A stretch of DNA of 11,694 bases, taken from NCBI GenBank assembly GCA_022592445.1, contig JABYQR010000696.1, positions 1 to 11,694 on the forward strand. The letters run 5' to 3'. Source of the DNA: Cytidiella melzeri. Taxonomy: Eukaryota > Basidiomycota > Agaricomycetes > Polyporales > Irpicaceae. The translations under genes and the position numbers were made by a program. Under the pieces are notes generated by a model. That model was not told the origin of the DNA and did not search any database. It saw only the letters and a program-made list of their open reading frames with translations. Of the stretch, positions 7,219 through 11,694 are shown piece after piece. Every line of letters starts with the position of its first letter. Position 1 is the first letter of the stretch.

Positions 7219-7362
7219 TATCCGGCCTTTGAGCCTGCTTGCCTGCTCATCATCGACTTTGACCTCGTTGTCGTCGTTGGAGATCCACTTCCACTTCCAC
7301 TCCCTCCCTTCTCTACCCTTGTTTAGGGTTTAGTAGTATAGCAGCAGTCGCTCTGCGACATT

Positions 7363-7372
7363 AGGTCAAGAT
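7363..7372 (+). other. Self-priming primer-binding site of element D
   Basis: AGGTCAAGAT lies two bases after the LTR end and is the exact reverse complement of ATCTTGACCT at 7127-7136. Relative to A and B one base pair has changed on both sides (C-G to T-A), a compensatory change that supports pairing. Confidence 0.78.
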
Positions 7373-7463
7373 ACCACACAGCTACCGGCACGACTGCCCT
7401 TAGCTTGGATCAAGTCTTCCTGTCCCCCCAGTTTTAAAAAGTTTATTCCCCCCTACGTTTGAG

Positions 7464-7921
7464 AGTAAGCCATCGCCGTCCGTCTTGACGTGCTTGATCG
7501 CTGACTCGTTCACTTTCCGTGGTTGATTCTTAGTGCCGAAAGAATCCCACTCCCGTTTCACCGCTCGTCCAGATCCTTTGCACAAGGATCTGAACCAAGC
7601 GCGTCGAGAAGTCAAGATCCATCGCGTCTTGCCCCAGGCCGTGTTTGATCAACTCGACACAGAGCACGCACGTGGCAAGAGCCACAAGTACACAGAGAAG
7701 GAGCTCAAGGCTATTGCCTCCTACGTCGGTCGCCGTAAACCCAAGGGTTCTGCCCTCACACACAGATTCCCCACTGCAGAGGAGTTTGAGAAACTCCGTG
7801 CTGAGTCCAAAGAGTTTGCTGCCCGTACCGCACGCGAACAAGCTGAGGCCTTAGCAAGTCTTCCTAAGAAGCCTTCGTTAGCAGAACGCTTCCCAGCCCG
7901 GCCAGCCACCAACCCTGGTGC
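7464..7921 (+). CDS. ORF1 protein of element D, N-terminal part, interrupted by element B
   Basis: With the start assembled across intron 2 (A7464 + T7534 G7535) this encodes about 129 residues before the LTR of B begins. It matches the N-terminal domain of ORF1 in A and B at scattered but ordered positions: 'MPK', a 'LP...FD.L' stretch, 'EKEL..IASYV', 'KPKG', 'LRAESKEF' and 'KKPSLAERF'. Identity is low enough for the match to be informative about conservation of the domain. Function is unknown. There is no ATG in this coding stretch in any frame. The continuation into LTR B as 'VMDGLTSP' is a junction artefact. Confidence 0.75.
7465..7533 (+). other. Intron 2 of element D; its removal creates the ORF1 ATG
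   Basis: The 69-bp intron starts GTAAGC (7465), has CTGAC (7501-7505) as branch site and ends TTCTTAG (7533). The upstream exon ends GAGA (7464) and the downstream exon starts TGCCGAAAG, giving ATG CCG AAA after splicing. Donor and interior differ from A and B, but the split start codon is kept. Confidence 0.8.
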
Positions 7922-8053
7922 TGTCATGGATGGCCTGACTAGCCCTTAATTTTCGCAATTTATCTCTTGTTTTTATCTGTAAAACTCCGAGCTACAACCT
8001 AGTTTCAATTATCTCTGCATAAACTCCTTTGCACGTCTATTAAGCGCCCGTAT

Positions 8054-8059
8054 CACGTG
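8054..8059 (+). promoter_or_regulatory. Conserved U3 E-box CACGTG
   Basis: CACGTG in the context CCGTATCACGTGGCTTAGA is kept in LTR B, LTR A (2371-2376) and LTR C (793-798, reverse strand). It is a bHLH-type site. Because the three LTRs are closely related, conservation here is weak evidence of function. Confidence 0.4.
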
Positions 8060-8430
8060 GCTTAGATGCTCCACACGGTCACATTACTTGCTACTACGTC
8101 ACACTGGCATGTGACTTAGCTTAAGTAAGACCACATGGCTACAAGCACATGGCTCAGCCCATAGCTAGGGTTTGACGTCATAGATACCGTCCACATGGGC
8201 TCCTTATTGTTCTTTCCCTATTGTTCTCTTTATGGAAGGATGTTCTCACAGGTGTGGGAATGGAGTACAATAGTTGGTCTCCTTTTAGATAGATTCTCTC
8301 ACGGGTAGAGTTCTTGGCAAGGTCTAGACAATAGCTATTGTTCTCCTTTAGGTAGTTCTTTTGTTCTTCGTTCACACGGCTTCTTGCAAAGCCTGCCCTC
8401 AACATGGTCTGTGCGCAGGTCCCTGAAGTC

Positions 8431-8438
8431 TATATATA
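8431..8438 (+). promoter_or_regulatory. TATA box of LTR B
   Basis: TATATATA lies 34 bases upstream of ATCTCGACCT (8465), the predicted cap site. The region between TATA and cap contains no ATG that would enter the RNA. Confidence 0.75.
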
Positions 8439-8494
8439 CTGCTGCATGTACGCTCCTAGCCCCCATCTCGACCTCTTGGTCTTTACTGGGCTAG

Positions 8495-8561
8495 GTAAGC
8501 AAATCCCCTCTGTACTACATAGCTGGTAGTCAGAATACTAACTTGGTCTTTACTGGGCTAG
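8495..8561 (+). other. Leader intron 1 of element B (67 bp) between direct repeats
   Basis: GTAAGC (8495), consensus branch TACTAAC (8536-8542) and CTAG (8561) give an almost ideal fungal intron. CTTGGTCTTTACTGGGCTAG occurs at 8475-8494 and again at 8542-8561, so removing the intron and deleting between the repeats give the same product. LTR A has exactly that product. Confidence 0.78.
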
Positions 8562-8679
8562 ATTTCTGAATAAGTTTGATAGCTGGTGAACGCATTGTGC
8601 TTCACGCCTGCCACCACCTCCTCGTCGTCATCCACATCGTGTCCCTGTTTGTCACGTCGAGCCCTGTCTCCGTGTCATT

Positions 8680-8689
8680 AGGTCGAGAT
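8680..8689 (+). other. Self-priming primer-binding site of element B
   Basis: AGGTCGAGAT, two bases after the LTR end, pairs perfectly over 10 bp with ATCTCGACCT at 8465-8474. This matches the Tf1/sushi self-priming arrangement rather than tRNA priming. Confidence 0.77.
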
Positions 8690-8749
8690 CGTTGTGTAAA
8701 CCCTGGGTCCCCACTCCCACCGTTTTTAAAAGTTTATTCCTGTTTGACG

Positions 8750-9551
8750 AGTACGTCTCCGGTCTCTTCATACCGTTGAGCTACGCTTACGTCGTCCGTT
8801 TTCACCCCCTACGCGTTGTTTAGTGCCTAAAGACACGCGTCCCCGTTTCACAAAGAACCTCCCCACAACTGAGCCTCAGCTCAAGAGGTGTCTTCCTCCA
8901 TCCTTCCTCGACGCTCTCGCTGACAAGCGTAAGAGTGGTCAACCTCATCGCTGGTCTGACAAAGACCTAGTCAACGTCGCCAAGTACGTATCCAAGAAGC
9001 CGCCTGTTAAAGGCATCACCCTCACCGTCCCCTCATACGAGGAAAATCGCCAACTCCGCGCCTCTGCACGAGCATACGGAGAACGAGCTGCTGAGGAGCG
9101 TGACCGCACCTTAGCTGAGCAACAGACCCACAAGCTCACCTTCGCAGAGCGACTAGCAAAGCTCCCTGCACCAACTCCCGCCCCCGCTGCACCAAAGCCG
9201 GTATTGATCGACTTCAAGAAGTTGTCACCGGTTGATCTCGTAGGCATTTTCAAGCCAAAACTTACCGCCGTCCGCACTTGCTTGCAAGCTCTCACAGAGC
9301 TTGAAGAACTCCTGAACCGCGCCAACCCCGACCACCGTCGCGCCCTGCTTCACCTCGTCAACAAGGTCGATCGTTTCCTCAACCTAGTCGACAATCTCGC
9401 TCCCGTCACAGCAGACCGCGAGTGGCAGCTCTTGGACTGGGGTTGTAAAGCAATCGGGAAAGTTTCTTTTAAGCAGCTCCGTAAAAACTACGACAAAGTT
9501 CTTGCGCAGCTTAACGTAGTTAATAACGATAGCTACTTCGAGTGGATCTAG
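8750..9551 (+). CDS. ORF1 protein of element B (unknown family, 242 aa, spliced start)
   Basis: This is the intact partner of ORF1 in element A: same length, same domain order (basic N-terminal domain, Pro/Ala hinge near 115-127, leucine-rich C-terminal domain ending 'SYFEWI') and about 87% identical residues, with many silent differences between the copies. That pattern suggests protein-level selection. The start is A8750 joined to T8824 G8825. There is no internal Met and no ATG in any frame. It ends 42 bases before the gag ATG. I cannot name a function. As a separate protein upstream of Gag it could be an accessory nucleic-acid-binding or targeting factor (speculation). Confidence 0.87.
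8751..8823 (+). other. Intron 2 of element B; its removal creates the ORF1 ATG
   Basis: The 73-bp intron runs from GTACGT (8751) to TTTAG (8823), with CTTAC at 8786-8790. Exon ends ACGA and TGCCTAAAG join to ATG CCT AAA. Without splicing the codon at this place is GTG. The intron contains no ATG and no stop-free path into ORF1 from an upstream ATG, because none exists. Confidence 0.82.
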
Positions 9552-9593
9552 ATAGTCCACAGTTTTGTAAACAATTGCATACATTTCTTCGAC

Positions 9594-10841
9594 ATGGATC
9601 CCAACCAGCCCGCCGCCCCCGCTGCCCCAGCTGCCCCAGTCACCAACCTGAGCCAGCAAGACGTCTTAAATATGTTAGGCGTCTTGACACAAAAAATGGT
9701 AGACCTTACCAATCAGGTGGCTGCACTTGCAGCTGCACAGGCACCGGCGGTTGCCGCTGCTACCCACGTTTCTCGGGAAAGAAGCATCGTCGAGAAACCA
9801 GTCTCCTTCAAGGGGAAAACCTCGTCGGAAGCCCGGCTCTTCCGCCACGCGTTCATAGTATGGGCGCAAAATCAAGGAAAAGCGTTCTTTCAGCAAGACG
9901 CACAAGGCCAGGTCCGAGTGGACAACAATGGCGCGAGGATCTTCGATCCTCACAAACTCATCACCAGCGCCTTGTCGTTTATGCAGGACGACGCTGCAGA
10001 CTGGGCTCGCCCTCACATCGAGGAGTTAGCCAATAGCAAACCAGCATTTGGAAATGACTGGGACACGTTTATCGAGGCCTTCAAGGCAAAGTTTGAGCCT
10101 ATTGACGCGGTCATGGAGGCCAAGACTAAGGTTACCGGCATGAAGCAGGGTAACAAGACATTCGCCGCCCACATCTCGGAGTTCGAGACCTGGGCCCCTC
10201 GCACTGGCTGGAGCCAGCAGGACCTCTTCGATCGTCTCAAGTCGAGCTTGAGCACCGAGTACTTGCAACGCGTCTCGTACTTCCAGACCCGCGCCGCCAC
10301 CTATGACGCACTCAAAGACCAATGCAAAGCGGTCGATGCTCAACTGGCCGACCTCCGCAACAGCACCGGCAAGGTCATGGTGGACAGTTCGTCGGGCACG
10401 GCAAATCCCATCAGCAGGCGTTCCGCGATCCCAACGCTATGGAGATCGATGCCTCCCGCTTCTCTGCCTCGTTTGATTCGCTCTTCGCGGGTCTGGGCAA
10501 GCAGGAGATCTTCCAGAAATGGAAGAAGGAGATGAGCAAGCGCTGCTCGGTTTGTGGGTCGGAGAACCACAAAAAGCGGGACTCGAAGCACCCGGATGAC
10601 CCGGTTGCAACCACTGCGGTGGTACCGGTCACTGGGGGCGGTTTGCCTGAAACGGCTTCAAGGCGTCCCTAAGGGACAAAAAGTCGCTGCAACCTCGTCG
10701 ACCTCGTCGACCGCTACCACTGTAGCCAAGCAAGACGCGTCCAATGACAAGGATGCTAAGATTGCGGCACTCAAGGACATGCTTGACATCCAAAAGAAGC
10801 AAATGGATGAGATGGCAGCCAAAATCAATGCGGTTTTTTGA
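9594..10841 (+). pseudogene. gag: Gag of element B (capsid and zinc knuckles), frameshifted near its end
   Basis: Ty3/gypsy Gag starts at ATG 9594, the first ATG after the cap site. The capsid part (residues 75-240) has 'SSEARLFRHAFIVWAQNQGK', 'DWDTFIEAFKAKFEP' and 'FAAHISEFETWAP'. About codon 255 the frame changes (around 10346-10375) and continues with 'DPNAMEIDASRFSASFDSLF' and a first knuckle 'CSVCGSENHKKRDSKH'. It changes again near 10603 for a second knuckle 'CNHCGGTGHWGR', and near 10640 for its last Cys and the tail up to TGA at 10839-10841 ('MLDIQKKQMDEMAAKINAVF', helical). Each change fits loss of one base, so this copy cannot make full Gag unless they are sequencing errors. Confidence 0.8.
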
Positions 10842-11330
10842 AGCGGACTCGTGACACAGCCGCAGCTGCGAGTCCCCTAGATACCCTGTCCCTGCCTCCT
10901 TCGTCATCCTCCTCGTCTTCTGCCTCGTCTTCCTCGTGTACAATGTCTACTCCATGCCCGTCGTCTACTATCTCCTCATGTACTATATCGTCGCTAGATC
11001 GGTTATCATCTCATTTCCGTGTACATGTACTAGTTAAAGGTCTGAATAGAAGCATTCGCGTTCCTGCAATGATCGATTCGGGAGCTACGGCTTTATTCAT
11101 CAGTCACCAGTTCGTCAAGAAGCATAAGATTATTCAGCACCCGCTCGAAAGGGTTATCTCATTGCATAACATTGACGGAACTAAGAATAAAGCTGGCGGA
11201 TTAACGCACTTCGTTCGCCTTACACTCACAGTCGGAGATCATACGGAAAAGGCAGAGTTTCTCGTCACGGACTTAGGTCCAGAAGACGTCATTCTTGGGC
11301 TACCATGGCTCAAGCGCGTAAACCTACGTC
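10842..11330 (+). CDS. Aspartic protease domain of element B Pol
   Basis: The open frame (from 10838, no ATG at its start) encodes a Ser-rich linker with about a dozen serines, then a retropepsin-type aspartic protease. The active-site 'AMIDSGATALFIS' has Asp at 11075-11077, and the typical 'DVILGLPWL' motif is at 11285-11311. It lies in the -1 frame relative to the end of gag, joined at GGTTTTTTG (10832-10840), so Gag-Pol could be made by -1 frameshifting at the T run or, equally, one T is missing. After about 11330 the frame becomes nonsense (ORF stop at 11386), because the expected coding sequence continues in another frame. It would cut the Gag-Pol polyprotein during particle maturation. 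Confidence 0.85.
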
Positions 11331-11333
11331 AAC

Positions 11334-11694
11334 TGGGAAAAAGGAGAAATGACAATTCCGAGCGGCTCGGAAGAATCTCCTGCTGAACCTTCCAGAAGGT
11401 TGACGGTAATCGCAAAGAACTAGGCAGTGGGTCAAAGCCGGTATTATCCAAGACACCACTGACGAAGTCTGGTGTATGGCGGCTCACCTACTCTACTAAG
11501 CTTCTGCCGAAGCAAACGAAGCTAAAGCTCATCGCTCCTTCGAAGACATTGTTCCCTCAGAGTACCATAGACACGCTAAAGTCTTCTCTGAGGAAGAGTC
11601 TAATCGGCTACCCACATCACCCTGGGACCATTCGATGATCTCAAACCAGACGCTCCTGAGACCATCAAATCGAAAGTTTACCCTATGCCCCTGA
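11334..11694 (+). pseudogene. pol: Start of reverse transcriptase region, several frameshifts
   Basis: Pieces of the usual Ty3/gypsy protease-to-RT linker appear in order but in different frames: 'NWEKGEMTIP' (from 11331), 'RQWVKAGIIQDTTDEVW', 'TYSTKL', 'AEANEAKAHRSFEDIVP', 'AKVFSEEESNRLPT' and finally 'DLKPDAPETIKSKVYPMP' (11640-11693). The last is the conserved lead-in to reverse transcriptase. I count at least five frame changes in about 360 bases, so this copy is not functional for Pol as given. The catalytic RT motif is outside the window. Confidence 0.75.

Larger units (their letters stand above)
6592..7360 (+). mobile_element. 5' LTR of element D (769 bp)
   Basis: The LTR starts TGACATGGATAG and ends TCTGCGACA. 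The start resembles TGTCATGGATGG of family A/B. U3 is dominated by ATTGTT repeats and three 19-bp repeats. TATATATA is at 7093-7100, the cap-site decamer ATCTTGACCT at 7127-7136 and intron 1 at 7158-7218. The end at 7360 is set by the conserved TTAGGTC(A/G)AGAT that directly follows the LTR in A, B and D. Confidence 0.75.
6592..7921 (+). mobile_element. Element D: diverged self-primed LTR retrotransposon, 5' part
   Basis: Element D starts with TGACATGG exactly where A's gag homology stops and continues through LTR, primer site, intron 2 and about half of ORF1. It stops at 7921, where the TGTCATGG terminus of element B begins. It shares with A and B the order TATA, cap decamer, intron 1, LTR end, primer site, intron 2 and ORF1, but most of its nucleotide sequence differs, so it is a separate family. 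The rest should follow element B outside the window. Confidence 0.8.
7922..8677 (+). mobile_element. 5' LTR of element B (756 bp)
   Basis: The LTR starts TGTCATGGATGG and ends CCGTGTCA, followed by TTAGGTCGAGAT. It contains CACGTG (8054-8059), a perfect CRE TGACGTCA (8174-8181), the palindrome ACAATAGCTATTGT (8328-8341), TATATATA (8431-8438), the cap decamer (8465-8474) and intron 1. It provides the uninterrupted reference for the S insertion site. Confidence 0.87.
7922..11694 (+). mobile_element. Element B: LTR retrotransposon with ORF1, gag, protease and pol start
   Basis: Element B is the most complete copy here and belongs to the same family as A. It starts at TGTCATGG (7922), inserted in D's ORF1, and runs to the window end inside the start of reverse transcriptase. 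ORF1 and the first 250 codons of gag are intact; from about 10350 onward single-base frameshifts accumulate. The 3' LTR and target duplication are outside the window (GGTGC precedes the element). Confidence 0.88.

Noticed and set aside
8178..8405. Possibility that this antisense U3 frame regulates the element as a peptide
   Set aside because: No supporting signal beyond an open frame in closely related LTR copies.
9542..10036. Plus-strand 164-codon frame overlapping the gag start in B
   Set aside because: It is out of frame with Gag, starts at GTG and becomes Arg/Ser-rich nonsense; gag at 9594 is the supported gene.

Overview
The window looks like repeat-rich DNA from a filamentous fungus, most likely a basidiomycete (inference). 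The reasons are 61-73 bp introns with GT...CTNAC/TACTAAC...AG signals, Ty3/gypsy LTR retroelements nested inside one another, and a pol fragment with the fungal-type 'DAPETIKSKVYPMP' motif. I see no ordinary host gene, tRNA, rRNA or CRISPR array.

Layout. 1-174: flank with a heat-shock-element-like sequence. 175-932 (-): solo LTR C. 933-2239: AT-rich DNA containing a broken cysteine-peptidase-like gene on the minus strand (2245-1364, one frame with two stops). 2240-6591: element A, made of a 5' LTR (2240-4772), ORF1 and the first part of gag. An unrelated 1845-bp solo LTR (S, 2691-4535) is nested inside LTR A and flanked by ACGG duplications. 6592-7921: element D, a diverged relative of A, which interrupts A's gag; it has an LTR and the first half of ORF1. 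7922-11694: element B, same family as A, which interrupts D's ORF1; it has an LTR, ORF1, gag, protease and the start of pol, and runs off the window.

The system of interest is how elements A, B and D seem to be expressed. Each LTR has a TATA box. About 34 nt downstream lies a 10-nt sequence (ATCTCGACCT in A and B, ATCTTGACCT in D) whose exact reverse complement sits two bases after the LTR end. This is what a Tf1/sushi-type self-primed element should look like, with a compensatory change between families. Two introns follow. Intron 1 (67 or 61 bp) is bounded by a 20-21 bp direct repeat and is precisely missing from A. Intron 2 (73 or 69 bp) follows the primer site and splits the start codon: the upstream exon ends in A, the downstream exon begins TGCC(T/G)AAAGA, and splicing makes the ATG of ORF1. 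No copy has an ATG there in the DNA.

In A and B there is also no ATG in any frame from the predicted cap site through all of ORF1 (about 1.13-1.26 kb). The first ATG in the unspliced RNA is the one that starts Gag. My reading (inference) is a splicing switch: intron-2-spliced RNA makes ORF1 protein, while intron-2-retaining RNA is scanned through to Gag-Pol and serves as the genome. ORF1 itself (242 aa, 87% identical between A and B) belongs to no family I recognise.
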